Below are positions 33,017 through 40,793 of a DNA stretch of 64,000 nucleotides, one piece after another (the first letter of the stretch is position 1; every line of letters begins with the position of its first letter). Source of the stretch: Allobosea sp. 47.2.35 (lineage in GTDB: Bacteria > Pseudomonadota > Alphaproteobacteria > Rhizobiales > Beijerinckiaceae). The position numbers and the translations under genes are program-made. A model generated the notes under the pieces. The model did no database searches, was not told where the DNA came from, and worked only from the letters and a program-made list of their open reading frames with translations. Location: assembly GCF_024655635.1 (NCBI RefSeq), contig NZ_JANLGI010000020.1, forward strand, positions 1 through 64,000. Direction: 5' to 3'.

Positions 33017-34072
33017 ATGGATTTCTTCAGCGACAACACCGCCGCCGCCAGCCCCCGCGTCATGGCCGCGCTCGCCGCCGCCAATGCCGGCGCCGCCTCC
33101 CCCTATGGCAAGGACGAGTGGACGCGCCGCGTCGAGGAGCGCTTCGCCGCGATCTTCGAACGCGAGGTCGCGGTCTTCCTCGTGCTGACCGGAACCGCGG
33201 CGAACGCGCTGGCGCTCGCCAGCATCGTCAAGCCCTGGGGCGCGGTCATCACCCATGAGGAGGCGCATGTCGTCGAGGACGAATGCGGCGCACCGGAATT
33301 CTTCACCAATGGCGCCAAGCTGGTCGACCTGCCCGGCACCGGCGCCAAATTGAAGCCGGAGACGGTGACGAAGGCGCTCTCGCATCTGCGCGCCGGGGAT
33401 TTCCATCAGGTCCAGGCGCAGGCGCTGACCATCACGCAGGCGACCGAATGCGGCACGATCTATACGCCGGCCGAGGTGCGCGCCCTGAAGGAGGCCGTGA
33501 CGCCGCGCGGGCTCAAGCTTCACATGGACGGCGCCCGCTTCGCCAATGCGCTGGTCACGCTCGGCTGCACGCCGGCCGAGATCACCTGGAAGGCCGGTGT
33601 CGACGTGCTCTCCTTCGGCGGCACCAAGAACGGCGCGCTCGCGGCGGAAGCCGTGATCTTCTTCGACCCGGCCGAGGCCGAGGAGATGAAATGGCGCCGC
33701 AAGCGTGCCGGCCAGACGCTCTCGAAGGGCCGCGTCCTCGGCGCCCAGTTCGAGGGGCTGCTCGCCGACGATCACTGGCTCGACCTCGCCCGCCACGCCA
33801 ATGCCCAGGCAAAGCGCCTGGCGGATTCGGTCGCGCAGGGCAGCGAGGCCCGGCTCGCCTGGCCCTGTCAGGCGAATGAGGTCTTCCTCGTCCTGCCGCC
33901 GGCCGTGCAGGAGCGCCTGAAGGCGGCCGGCATCGGCTATTACGACTGGTCGGCACGGTCGCTGCCTCCGGAAGCGCCACTCAAGGATGGCGAGATCGTC
34001 GGCCGCTTCGTCATGTCCTTCGCGACGGAAGCGGGAGACGTCGAGCGCCTGGTCGCCGCGATCGCCGGCTGA
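33017..34072 (+). CDS. Threonine aldolase-like PLP enzyme (beta-eliminating lyase family)
   Basis: A 351-residue fold-type I PLP enzyme related to low-specificity L-threonine aldolase, which splits L-threonine or allo-threonine into glycine and acetaldehyde. The frame is open 22 codons further, but family members begin with a FFSDNTAAASPRVM-type block, so I choose the ATG at 33017. HMDGARFANAL contains the PLP-contacting aspartate, and SFGGTKNGAL holds the Schiff-base lysine. VFLVLTGTAANALAL corresponds to the cofactor phosphate loop. The upstream palindromic repeat ends about 100 bp before the start. Exact substrate is inferred. Confidence 0.85.
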   Translation: MDFFSDNTAAASPRVMAALAAANAGAASPYGKDEWTRRVEERFAAIFEREVAVFLVLTGTAANALALASIVKPWGAVITHEEAHVVEDECGAPEFFTNGAKLVDLPGTGAKLKPETVTKALSHLRAGDFHQVQAQALTITQATECGTIYTPAEVRALKEAVTPRGLKLHMDGARFANALVTLGCTPAEITWKAGVDVLSFGGTKNGALAAEAVIFFDPAEAEEMKWRRKRAGQTLSKGRVLGAQFEGLLADDHWLDLARHANAQAKRLADSVAQGSEARLAWPCQANEVFLVLPPAVQERLKAAGIGYYDWSARSLPPEAPLKDGEIVGRFVMSFATEAGDVERLVAAIAG

Positions 34073-34165
34073 GCGGGCGCATTTGTGCCCCGTTTCCAGC
34101 CGCATACCTGCCGCAATCCCTAACAAGACTAGGTGCCGAACAGTCAGTCGTTAAGGGAATTTGGC

Positions 34166-35131
34166 ATGGCAGATCGTTCGACCGCACCGGGGCGCATCGC
34201 GCTGATGGGCTTGGTCGTGGCCGGCGCAATGGCCGGCATGGCGGGCACCGCCAGCGCCCAATACTACTATTATGACGGGTACGATCCTTACCCGGCCTAT
34301 GGCTATGGCTATGGCTATGGCTATCGTTACGATTACGGCTATGCCCCGCGCCTGCCGGCCGTGGTGCCGCGTGCGCCGGCTGCCGTCTCGCCCTATTCGG
34401 TCAGTGGCATCGCCGCGCGCCGCTACGGCCTTGTCCGGATCGAGCGTTCGGTCCGGCGCGACGACACCTATATCGTCGACGGGGTCACCCCCAATGGCCA
34501 GCGCCAGCGCCTCATCCTCGACGCCTATGCCGGCGAATTGATCCGCCGCATCCCCTTGCGCGGCCAGGCCGCTCCCAGCGTCGCCCGCGCCGATCCCCGC
34601 GAGGAGCATGCCGCGCCGCGCCAGCGCCTCGTGCCCCAGCCACCGGAACGGCCGGCCGAGTTCAAGGGCCCGGCCGAGGCCAGCGCCCCGGCGACGACCG
34701 TGCCGCCATCCCCGACCGCACCGCCCACGCCCGAACCTGTTCCACCGGTCGAGAAGCCCCCCGCCGAGGCAAGCGCCCCCGCGACAACCGCGCCGCCCTC
34801 GCCTGCCGCGCCACCTGCGCCTGAACCAGTGAAGCCAGCGGAGACGGCACCAGCTCAGGCCAGCGCTCCGGCGGCTACGGTCCCGCCGCAGCCCGCCAAG
34901 CCGGCCGAGCCCTCGCCCGGCGCGACCCATCCGGAGACCGGCGCCGACAAGCCGAAGCTCGTCAATCCCAGCGACGTCAGGAATACCGAGGGCACCGAGC
35001 GCAAGCCGCCGCTCTCGACCGCCGCGCCGGCCGCCGAAGCCTCGTCGATCCCGCCGGTGCAGAACATCGACCCGACCCCATCGGTGCGGAAGCCCGAGAC
35101 GCCGATCGCTCCGGTCGCCCCGATGAACTGA
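34166..35131 (+). CDS. Exported GY-rich and proline-repeat protein of unknown function
   Basis: About 321 residues starting at the ATG at 34166, with AAGGGA 7 nt upstream. A signal peptide (to GTASAQ) is followed by a YYYYDGYDPYPAYGYGYGYG tract. A short domain of about 80 residues then has the shape of a PepSY/SH3-like repeat (RRYGLVRIERSVRRDDTYIVDGV). The rest is low in structure: about three tandem repeats of the form EASAPATT-PPSP-APP-PEPV, and a C-terminal Pro/Ala tail. It is probably periplasmic or surface-bound. I do not know its role. Transcription ends at the hairpin at 35143-35168. Confidence 0.75.
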   Translation: MADRSTAPGRIALMGLVVAGAMAGMAGTASAQYYYYDGYDPYPAYGYGYGYGYRYDYGYAPRLPAVVPRAPAAVSPYSVSGIAARRYGLVRIERSVRRDDTYIVDGVTPNGQRQRLILDAYAGELIRRIPLRGQAAPSVARADPREEHAAPRQRLVPQPPERPAEFKGPAEASAPATTVPPSPTAPPTPEPVPPVEKPPAEASAPATTAPPSPAAPPAPEPVKPAETAPAQASAPAATVPPQPAKPAEPSPGATHPETGADKPKLVNPSDVRNTEGTERKPPLSTAAPAAEASSIPPVQNIDPTPSVRKPETPIAPVAPMN

Positions 35132-35142
35132 CCGCCAACAAA

Positions 35143-35168
35143 AAAGGCTCCCGTTTCCGGGAGCCTTT
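35143..35168. terminator. Rho-independent terminator between convergent genes
   Basis: AAAGGCTCCCG, loop TTTC, CGGGAGCCTTT: an 11-bp perfect stem. An A run lies on the left side and a T run closes the stem, so it can work for both the secreted protein and hsp20. Confidence 0.85.
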
Positions 35169-35194
35169 CGCTTTCATCGAAAGCTTCGCCTGGG

Positions 35195-35665
35195 TTACGC
35201 GGCCTTGGCGACCTTGGCCTCGAGCACCTTGGCCGAACCACCGTTACCGATCGGAATCTGGCGCGGCTTCTTGGCCTCGGGGATCTCGCGCACGAGGTCG
35301 ATATGGAGCAGGCCGTTCTCGAGGCTGGCGCCGGTCACCTGCACGTAATCGGCGAGCTGGAAGCGGCGCTCGAAGGCGCGCGCGGCGATGCCCTGATGCA
35401 GGACCTCGCGCTTCTCGGCCCCCTCGACGAGCTGCTTCTCGCCCTTGACGGTCAGCGCATTTTCCTTGGACTCGATGGAGAGGTCACCCTCACCGAAGCC
35501 CGCGACCGCGATGGTGATGCGGTAGGCGTTCTCGGCGGTCCGCTCGATATTGTAGGGCGGGTAGCTCGGGGCGGATTCGTTGCTCGTCGCCTGGTCGAGG
35601 AGATTGAACAGACGGTCGAAGCCGACGGTCGAGCGATAGAGCGGGGAGAGATCGAAATGACGCAT
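35195..35665 (-). CDS. Small heat-shock protein, Hsp20/alpha-crystallin
   Basis: A 156-residue Hsp20 chaperone that holds unfolding proteins during heat stress. The opening [20 protein letters not shown] is that of the IbpA/HspD class in rhizobia. The alpha-crystallin domain runs from [23 protein letters not shown] to [19 protein letters not shown], with the family ALTVKGEK strand. The C-terminal KPRQIPI is the IxI/V-type anchor. I start it at the ATG at 35665 because GGAGG is 7 nt upstream; an open frame extends further to 35806. A heat-shock promoter and a thermosensor leader precede it. Confidence 0.95.
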   Translation of the reverse strand: MRHFDLSPLYRSTVGFDRLFNLLDQATSNESAPSYPPYNIERTAENAYRITIAVAGFGEGDLSIESKENALTVKGEKQLVEGAEKREVLHQGIAARAFERRFQLADYVQVTGASLENGLLHIDLVREIPEAKKPRQIPIGNGGSAKVLEAKVAKAA

Positions 35666-35758
35666 GATATGTCCTCCGAAGAAGCGACAATGGTATTGGC
35701 CCGCCTCGCCTGAGCGCGGACCTTGGTTGCTTTCGCGCATCCGGTTCCGGCCTGCGCA
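35666..35758 (-). promoter_or_regulatory. ROSE-type RNA thermometer in the hsp20 leader
   Basis: The leader between the predicted transcription start and the ATG is about 93 nt. Its last hairpin (35670-35689 on the minus strand) pairs UGUC-G-CUUC with GGAG-GACA around a UUC loop. This sequesters the Shine-Dalgarno and leaves one bulged G. The upstream strand contains UCGCU, matching the conserved U(U/C)GCU of ROSE elements. ROSE elements melt with heat and free the ribosome site of rhizobial small heat-shock genes. The identification rests on motif and structure, not on a covariance search. Confidence 0.75.
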
Positions 35759-35764
35759 GACCTG

Positions 35765-35792
35765 ATCTGGGGAGGCGTTTGGGCTTTTCAAG
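35765..35792 (-). promoter_or_regulatory. RpoH (sigma-32) heat-shock promoter of hsp20
   Basis: On the minus strand, CTTGAAA (35792-35786), 13 bp, then CCCCAGAT (35772-35765). This matches the heat-shock consensus CTTGAAA-N11-16-CCCCATNT with one or two changes. The start of transcription would fall near 35758. Confidence 0.8.
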
Positions 35793-35856
35793 AGCCTTTC
35801 TCGCAAGCCCGAAATCAGCGCTCGCGTTTTCTTTTTCGGCGCACCGACATGTTTTC

Positions 35857-35879
35857 GCAGGATATCCTGTGCAGGATAT
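35857..35879. repeat. Direct repeat with a palindromic half-site near the hydrolase start
   Basis: GCAGGATAT occurs at 35857-35865 and again at 35871-35879. The first copy is part of a perfect 12-bp palindrome CAGGATATCCTG (35858-35869). It lies 53 to 75 bp upstream of the alpha/beta hydrolase gene and upstream of the hsp20 promoter. An operator is possible. Confidence 0.35.
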
Positions 35880-35931
35880 TGCGCTCATGGCCGCCACGGT
35901 CTGAAGGCGCGGTGGCGATGCGGAGCATTTT

Positions 35932-36987
35932 ATGGCCGAGGCCACCTTTTTCGCCGATCCGGACTATCCCGTTCCCGGGCACGGCAAGACCTGGCTCGCC
36001 AAGACGCGGGACGGCGCCGCCTTGCGCTTCGCCAGCTGGCGCCCGACGGTGAAGCCGGTGCGCGGCACCATCGTCCTCGTGCAGGGCCGAGCGGAATTCA
36101 TCGAGCGCTACAGCGAAACCGTCGCGGAGCTGCGCCGCCGCGGCTTCCATGTGCTGGCCTTCGACTGGCGCGGCCAGGGCGGCTCGCAGCGTTTCGTCCG
36201 GCGCATCCGCAAGGGCCATGTAGGGCGGCTCAGGCACTACGAGGCCGATCTGGCGCTGGCCATGGCCGAGATGCAGGCCAAGTTCCCGCCGCCCTATTTC
36301 GTCCTCGCCCATTCGATGGGTGCAGCGCTCTGCCTCGACGCCGCCCGCTCGAATGCCCTGCCGGTCGCGCGCATGGTCGCGCTCGCGCCGATGCTGGGCA
36401 TCGCGATGATCGCGCATCCCGGCCGGGCGAAAATCCTGGCGAGCCTGCTCTACTGGCTCGGCTTCGGCCGCGCCTTCATTCCGGGCGGCGGCGACACCGC
36501 GATCGCGACCAAGCCCTTCGAAGGCAACCGCCTGACCAGCGATCCCGCCCGCTATGCCCGCAACAGCGCGCTTTCGGCTGCGGCGCGCGAACTCAGCATC
36601 GGCGACCCCACCATCGCCTGGATCAGGACCGCCTTCCGGCTGATGGCGCGCCTCGGCACGCCTTCGGCCGCGCTGGAAGTGAAGGTGCCGACGCTGATCA
36701 TCGCGGCGGGCCGCGACCCCGTCGTCTCGACGCCCGCGATCGAGCGCTTCGCGGCACGGCTCAAGACCGGCTCGGCGCTGGTGCTACCCACCGCGCGCCA
36801 CGAGATCCTGATGGAGAACGACGCGATTCGCGCCCAGTTCTGGGCGGCCTTCGACGCCTTCATCCCCGGCGAGGATCAGTCGCTGCCTGGCTCAGCCGGC
36901 GAGCAGGGCCATGGCAGCCTCATGCAGCGTCTTGTTGCCGGCCGCGAGGATGCGCCCGCCCCCGGCAGCGCTGCCACCGTCCCATGA
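35932..36987 (+). CDS. Alpha/beta hydrolase, lysophospholipase-like
   Basis: A 351-residue serine hydrolase of the PldB/monoglyceride lipase type. RGTIVLVQGRAEFIERY is the oxyanion strand region, FDWRGQGGS follows, and VLAHSMGAAL carries the nucleophile elbow with its serine. VPTLIIAAGRDPVVS has the Asp-containing segment and PTARHEILME the catalytic histidine. It probably cleaves lysophospholipid or monoacylglycerol ester bonds. The last 32 residues, after the histidine region, are read across the end of hisN on the opposite strand and look like an extension caused by loss of an earlier stop. Confidence 0.85.
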   Translation: MAEATFFADPDYPVPGHGKTWLAKTRDGAALRFASWRPTVKPVRGTIVLVQGRAEFIERYSETVAELRRRGFHVLAFDWRGQGGSQRFVRRIRKGHVGRLRHYEADLALAMAEMQAKFPPPYFVLAHSMGAALCLDAARSNALPVARMVALAPMLGIAMIAHPGRAKILASLLYWLGFGRAFIPGGGDTAIATKPFEGNRLTSDPARYARNSALSAAARELSIGDPTIAWIRTAFRLMARLGTPSAALEVKVPTLIIAAGRDPVVSTPAIERFAARLKTGSALVLPTARHEILMENDAIRAQFWAAFDAFIPGEDQSLPGSAGEQGHGSLMQRLVAGREDAPAPGSAATVP

Positions 36988-37674
36988 GGTGACGATGCCG
37001 CCGGCGCCCTCGATGATCGGGATCAGCGCGACGATGTCGTAGGGCTTGAGGCCGCTCTCGATGACGAGATCGACATGGCCGGCCGCGAGCATGCAATAGG
37101 CGTAGCAATCGCAGCCATAGCGCGAGAGCCGAACTTCCTTCTCGACGCGCGCGAAGGCCTTCGCCTCCGCGCCCTTGAACAGGGCCGGTGTCGTCGTCAT
37201 CAGCGTCGCGGTCGCGAGATCGGTGGTCGGCCGCGTCCGCAGCTTCTTCGGCCCGCCCGGACCCTCATAGCGCGCCTCGCGCCCGTCGCCGGAATAGCGC
37301 TCGCCCGAGAAGGGCTGGTGCATCATGCCGTAGACCGGCACGCCGTTGCGCGTCAGCCCGATCAGCGTGCCCCAGACCGGAATGCCGGAGATGAAGGCGC
37401 GTGTCCCGTCGATCGGATCGAGCACCCAGACATATTCCGCATCGGTGTTCTCGCTGCCGAATTCCTCGCCGAGCACGCCATGGGCCGGGAATTGCCGCTT
37501 GATCATGTGGCGCATCACCGATTCGCCGGCACGGTCGCCCTCGGTCACGGGATCGAACACCCCGCCCCTCGACTTGTCCTCCGTCGCGTGCAGCGCCCGG
37601 AAGAAGGGCAGGATCGCCCGGCCGGACTGCGTCGCAAGATCCGCGACGAAAGCGCCGAAATCGACTGCGCTCAT
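36892..37674 (-). CDS. hisN: Histidinol-phosphatase of the inositol monophosphatase family
   Basis: A 260-residue Mg-dependent phosphatase. GEEFGSENTD gives the first metal ligands and WVLDPIDGTRAFISGIPVWGTLIGL the family signature (D-P-I/L-D-G-T) with the other ligands. The AAGHVDLVIESGLKPYDIVALIPIIEGAGG block completes the active site and matches histidinol-phosphatase HisN better than a general inositol phosphatase. HisN dephosphorylates histidinol phosphate in histidine biosynthesis. Start at the ATG at 37674; a longer frame exists to 37710. The 3' end overlaps the hydrolase gene by 96 bp on the other strand. Confidence 0.88.
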   Translation of the reverse strand: MSAVDFGAFVADLATQSGRAILPFFRALHATEDKSRGGVFDPVTEGDRAGESVMRHMIKRQFPAHGVLGEEFGSENTDAEYVWVLDPIDGTRAFISGIPVWGTLIGLTRNGVPVYGMMHQPFSGERYSGDGREARYEGPGGPKKLRTRPTTDLATATLMTTTPALFKGAEAKAFARVEKEVRLSRYGCDCYAYCMLAAGHVDLVIESGLKPYDIVALIPIIEGAGGIVTSWDGGSAAGGGRILAAGNKTLHEAAMALLAG

Positions 37675-37827
37675 GAACAGGCACTCCAGTTTGCTGCTTT
37701 GCAGCATCAACTCCGCGGATAGACCACTGAAGCCGAGGCTCGGGCGCGGAAATATCCGAAAAACCCCGGCTTTTCGTTACAGCGCCATGCACACACCGCA
37801 TAGCGCCGTTGATTACGCTGATTTTGC

Positions 37828-37856
37828 TTGCGTTTTGCAGCGCACCCTCATATTGT
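37828..37856 (+). promoter_or_regulatory. Possible promoter of the small RNA
   Basis: TTGCGT (37828-37833), 17 bp, TATTGT (37851-37856). The expected start falls near 37864, just before the conserved RNA sequence. Confidence 0.4.
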
Positions 37857-37863
37857 GCACTGC

Positions 37864-37952
37864 GAAGGGGAGATGACCTCAAACCTTCATTGCCCTCCTT
37901 GGGCGTTTCCTCCCTAGACTTGGGCCGCCACGCAAGTGTGCGGCCCTTTTTT
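37864..37952 (+). ncRNA. Small RNA resembling MmgR (alpha-r8 family)
   Basis: A transcript of about 80-90 nt is predicted in the gap between hisN and the N-formylglutamate amidohydrolase gene. It has an unpaired 5' part (GAGATGACCTCAAACC), a small stem GCCC-TCCTT-GGGC (37892-37904), a single-stranded TTTCCTCCCT (37906-37915) and a strong terminal hairpin GGGCCGC/GCGGCCC followed by six T. As I recall, the alpha-r8/MmgR sRNAs of Rhizobiales keep exactly the UUUCCUCCCU stretch between two hairpins; MmgR of Sinorhizobium limits polyhydroxybutyrate granules. The pyrimidine stretch can pair with Shine-Dalgarno sequences. No protein-coding frame here is credible. Confidence 0.75.
37922..37952 (+). 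terminator. Rho-independent terminator of the small RNA
   Basis: GGGCCGC (37922-37928) pairs with GCGGCCC (37940-37946), and six T follow. No protein gene on the plus strand ends nearby, which is itself evidence that a short transcript stops here. Confidence 0.85.
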
Positions 37953-37978
37953 CTTGGATATCCCCTCCGACGCCGCTG

Positions 37979-38899
37979 CTATTCGGCCGCCTCGCGCCAT
38001 TCATCGAGCCAGCCGCTCCAGCGCGCGAAGCAATCCGCCATCACCGCCGCCATCGCCTGCTCGACTTCGCCGAAGCCGGCATGCGGCTCCAGCGTCGCCT
38101 CGTTCATGTAGAGCGCGCGGTTCACCTCGATCTGCAACGCATGCACGCCGGCAGCCGGCGCTCCGTAATGCTCGGTGATGAAGCCGCCGGCATAGGGCCG
38201 GTTGCGGGTCACGCTGAAGCCCAGCCGCGTGAAGGCCTGCTCGGCGATGTCGATGATGTAGCCGGAGGCGCTGGTGCCGAAGCGGTCGCCCAGGATGATG
38301 TCGGATTTCGCCAGCCCGTCGCGGTCGAGCCCGGCCGAGGGCATCGAATGCGCATCGACGAGGATGCAGGTGCCGAAAACGCCTTGCGTCCGCTGGACGA
38401 GGCTGCGCAGGCCGGCATGATAGGGCCGGTAGAGCCCGTCGATGCGGGCGAGCCCCTCCTGGACCGGAATCCGCCCGAAATAGATCTCCTGCCCGTCGCC
38501 GACGATGCGCGGAATCGTGCCGAGCCCGCCCGCGACCCGCATCGAGCGCGTATTGGCGAAGGGCGGCACTCTCCCCTCGAACATGCGCGGATCGAGCTCG
38601 TAGGGCTCGCGATTGACGTCGAGATAGGCGCGCGGGAACTCTGCCACGAGCAGCGGCGCGCCGAGCGAGACGCTCTGCGCGAAAAGCCGGTCGACATAGG
38701 CGTCCTCGGAGCGCCTGAGACTGCGCAAGGGCAGGCGCGCCGCCTCGACGAAGCCGCGCGGATAGCGGCGCCCGGCATGCGGCACGTCGACCACCACCGG
38801 CACGACCTGCAAGGCCGGCTGGTACAGGCTGAACGGCCGCTCGATCTCGGCGACGACGTCGTCCGGCGCAGGCGGGAAAGGGGTGGAGGACAGGCTCAT
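37979..38899 (-). CDS. N-formylglutamate amidohydrolase family protein
   Basis: A 306-residue zinc hydrolase of the HutG-2 (FGase) family. VVDVPHAGRRYP has the metal-binding motif near the N-terminus, ANTRSMRV is in the middle, and GTCILVDAHSMPSAG carries the D-x-H-S-M/F-P motif. The physiological substrate may be N-formylglutamate from histidine degradation or another N-formyl or N-acyl amino acid; no other hut genes are near. The family starts where I place the ATG (38899). The longer frame to 39046 lacks homologous sequence. The gene stands divergent to cpdR, an arrangement I recall from other Rhizobiales. Confidence 0.85.
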   Translation of the reverse strand: MSLSSTPFPPAPDDVVAEIERPFSLYQPALQVVPVVVDVPHAGRRYPRGFVEAARLPLRSLRRSEDAYVDRLFAQSVSLGAPLLVAEFPRAYLDVNREPYELDPRMFEGRVPPFANTRSMRVAGGLGTIPRIVGDGQEIYFGRIPVQEGLARIDGLYRPYHAGLRSLVQRTQGVFGTCILVDAHSMPSAGLDRDGLAKSDIILGDRFGTSASGYIIDIAEQAFTRLGFSVTRNRPYAGGFITEHYGAPAAGVHALQIEVNRALYMNEATLEPHAGFGEVEQAMAAVMADCFARWSGWLDEWREAAE

Positions 38900-39122
38900 C
38901 TCGCGATGACTGAAGCACACAAACCGGGGCGGTTGAAGCGATGTCGCAAACCTGCGGAAATTCGGCGTCGGATTCACGCCTTGTTTACCATGATGTTGCC
39001 TTATGGAGAGACATGGTTCCAACTGTGCGGCCGGGTGAGTACCCAACCGTTCCAGACCCGGCCTTGGCCGGGGCGCCAGACGCTATAGAAACACAGGCCT
39101 CAGGGACGAACAGATCAGGCCC

Positions 39123-39482
39123 ATGACGAAGATACTGCTCGCCGAAGACGACAACGATATGCGTCGCTTCCTGGTCAAGGCCCTGCAGAACGCGGGCTAT
39201 GACGTCGCCTCCTTCGATAACGGCCTGTCGGCCTATAACCGCCTGCGCGAGGAGCCTTTCGAGCTCCTGCTGACAGATATCGTCATGCCTGAGATGGACG
39301 GCATCGAGCTGGCGCGCCGCGCCACCGAGCTCGACCCCGACATCAAGGTGATGTTCATCACCGGCTTTGCCGCCGTGGCGCTGAACCCCGATTCGCAGAC
39401 GCCGAAGGATGCGAAGGTGCTCTCCAAGCCCTTCCACCTGCGCGAGCTGGTCAACGAAGTCGAGAAGCTGCTGGCGGCCTGA
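39123..39482 (+). CDS. cpdR: Response regulator CpdR
   Basis: A 119-residue stand-alone receiver domain. The acidic pair is Asp9/Asp10 in LLAEDDNDMRRFLVKAL, the phosphoacceptor is Asp52 in LLTDIVMPEMDGIELARRATELD, and the switch residues are in MFITGFAAVALNP and VLSKPFHLRELVNEVEKLLAA. The sequence is nearly that of known CpdR proteins. In its unphosphorylated state CpdR targets ClpXP to the pole and promotes destruction of CtrA and PdeA in the cell cycle. No output domain is present, as expected. The hairpin after the gene may end its transcript. Confidence 0.97.
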   Translation: MTKILLAEDDNDMRRFLVKALQNAGYDVASFDNGLSAYNRLREEPFELLLTDIVMPEMDGIELARRATELDPDIKVMFITGFAAVALNPDSQTPKDAKVLSKPFHLRELVNEVEKLLAA

Positions 39483-39523
39483 GGGGCTGTTGGCATCGCG
39501 CGAGTGCGGATGCCAACAGCCCC
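39483..39523. repeat. Perfect 15-bp inverted repeat after cpdR
   Basis: GGGGCTGTTGGCATC (39483-39497) pairs with GATGCCAACAGCCCC (39509-39523) around 11 nt, immediately after the stop codon. Only a weak T stretch follows (TTGAGAATTT), so it may serve as an mRNA end stabiliser or a poor terminator. Confidence 0.65.
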
Positions 39524-39649
39524 TTGAGAATTTATGCGGCAAACGCCTTGCCACCCGCGAAGCGAGCCGCTATAGCCCCCTCACCTCGCAGCGTGAACGC
39601 GGCCCACACGGCCCGGACACGCTTCCGGAAGCCACCTCACGGCGGCGAC

Positions 39650-39724
<75 letters not shown>

Positions 39725-39750
39725 TTTGATGCCCTTGCAATACAGGGACG

Positions 39751-39778
39751 AAAGGCCGCCTCACCGGGCGGCCTTTTT
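39751..39778 (+). terminator. Rho-independent terminator of tRNA-Val
   Basis: AAAGGCCGCC (39751-39760) pairs with GGCGGCCTTT (39767-39776) and a T run follows. It also lies just past the stop of the LysR gene on the other strand. Confidence 0.88.
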
Positions 39779-39794
39779 GCTTTTCGGGCCCCTC

Positions 39795-40703
39795 TCAATC
39801 CGCCTCGCTCGGCGCGAGTTGGCGCACGAAGCGGCGCAGCAACGCCTCGAAGGCCGAGAGCGCCGGCGAGGCCGAGCGGCCGCCGGGGCGAATCATCACG
39901 ATATCCCGCGCGATCGATGGCTCGGTCAGCGGCCGCACCAGCACCGACTTCGGCGCCACCGCCCGCGCATAGGTCGGCAGCACGGCGATGCCGAGCCCGG
40001 CCTCGACCAGCGCCAGCGCGGTCGTGATCTGCGTCACCTCGTAGGCCGGCTTCAGCGTGATCTCGGCGGTCTCGTAGCCGACCTCGGCGAGCAGACGGAT
40101 GCCGCTGTCGCGGGTCAACGTCACCAGCGGCTCGTCGGCAAGGTCCCGCCAGGCCACCGAATCCTGCGCGGCGAAACGGCTGCCCCGCCCGCAGAACAGC
40201 ATCAGGCTGTCGCGGGCGAGCGTGGTGCGCTCGATCGTGTCGTCGAGCGCCGGGAAGGTTCCGACGCCGCAATCGGCCTTGCCGAAGCGCACGGCCTCGA
40301 CGACGAGGTCATTGCGCGCATCGATGATCGCGACCTGCAGGCCGGGGTATTTCTGCTGCAAGGCCACGATCGTCGGCGGCATGATAACCGCTGCCAGCAG
40401 CGGCGGCACCGCGACCACGATGCGCCCGCGCCGCCGCTCTGCCAGACCGTTGGCGTTCAGCACGGCCGTGTCCAGGTCCTGCACGATCTTCAGCGCGGCA
40501 CCGTGGAACTCGCGCCCGCCTTCGGTCAGCTCGACCCGGCGCGTCGTGCGATCGAGCACGCGGATGCCGAGTTCGCGCTCCAGATCGCGCACCAGCTGGG
40601 ACAGGGCCGGCTGCGCCATGTTCAGGCGCTCGGCCGCCTTGGTGAAGGTGCCCTGCTCGGTCACGGCCAGGAAGGCCTGGATCTGGCGCAGCGTGATCGC
40701 CAT
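39795..40703 (-). CDS. LysR-family regulator, probably of the 3-hydroxyanthranilate-type cluster
   Basis: A 302-residue LTTR. The N-terminal winged helix-turn-helix is LRQIQAFLAVTEQGTFTKAAERLNMAQPALSQLVRDLERELG. The effector domain includes the segment RGRIVVAVPPLLAAVIMPP and the GSRFAAQD linker region. The gene diverges from the DapA-like, dioxygenase and transporter genes with a 220-bp spacer that contains dyads of the LTTR type (40735-40763). By the usual LTTR logic it activates that operon in response to a substrate or intermediate. The effector is not known. Confidence 0.88.
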   Translation of the reverse strand: MAITLRQIQAFLAVTEQGTFTKAAERLNMAQPALSQLVRDLERELGIRVLDRTTRRVELTEGGREFHGAALKIVQDLDTAVLNANGLAERRRGRIVVAVPPLLAAVIMPPTIVALQQKYPGLQVAIIDARNDLVVEAVRFGKADCGVGTFPALDDTIERTTLARDSLMLFCGRGSRFAAQDSVAWRDLADEPLVTLTRDSGIRLLAEVGYETAEITLKPAYEVTQITTALALVEAGLGIAVLPTYARAVAPKSVLVRPLTEPSIARDIVMIRPGGRSASPALSAFEALLRRFVRQLAPSEAD

Positions 40704-40734
40704 GGGTTTCCCGATTTATAAGGATAGCTTCCGA

Positions 40735-40763
40735 ATTCATACGAATGTTACGAGTTGCCGTAT
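40735..40763. promoter_or_regulatory. LysR-type operator candidate
   Basis: Two overlapping dyads: ATTC-N4-GAAT (40735-40746) and ATACG-N15-CGTAT (40739-40763). They lie about 32 bp upstream of the LysR start in the divergent spacer, where LysR proteins normally bind. Confidence 0.5.
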
Positions 40764-40793
40764 ACCCCGGCTCTCATGCCATCATCCCTCATC

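Noticed and set aside
37809..38178. Short plus-strand frames over the gap before the N-formylglutamate amidohydrolase gene
   Set aside because: They run through a terminator and into the antisense of a real gene; the sequence fits a small RNA better.
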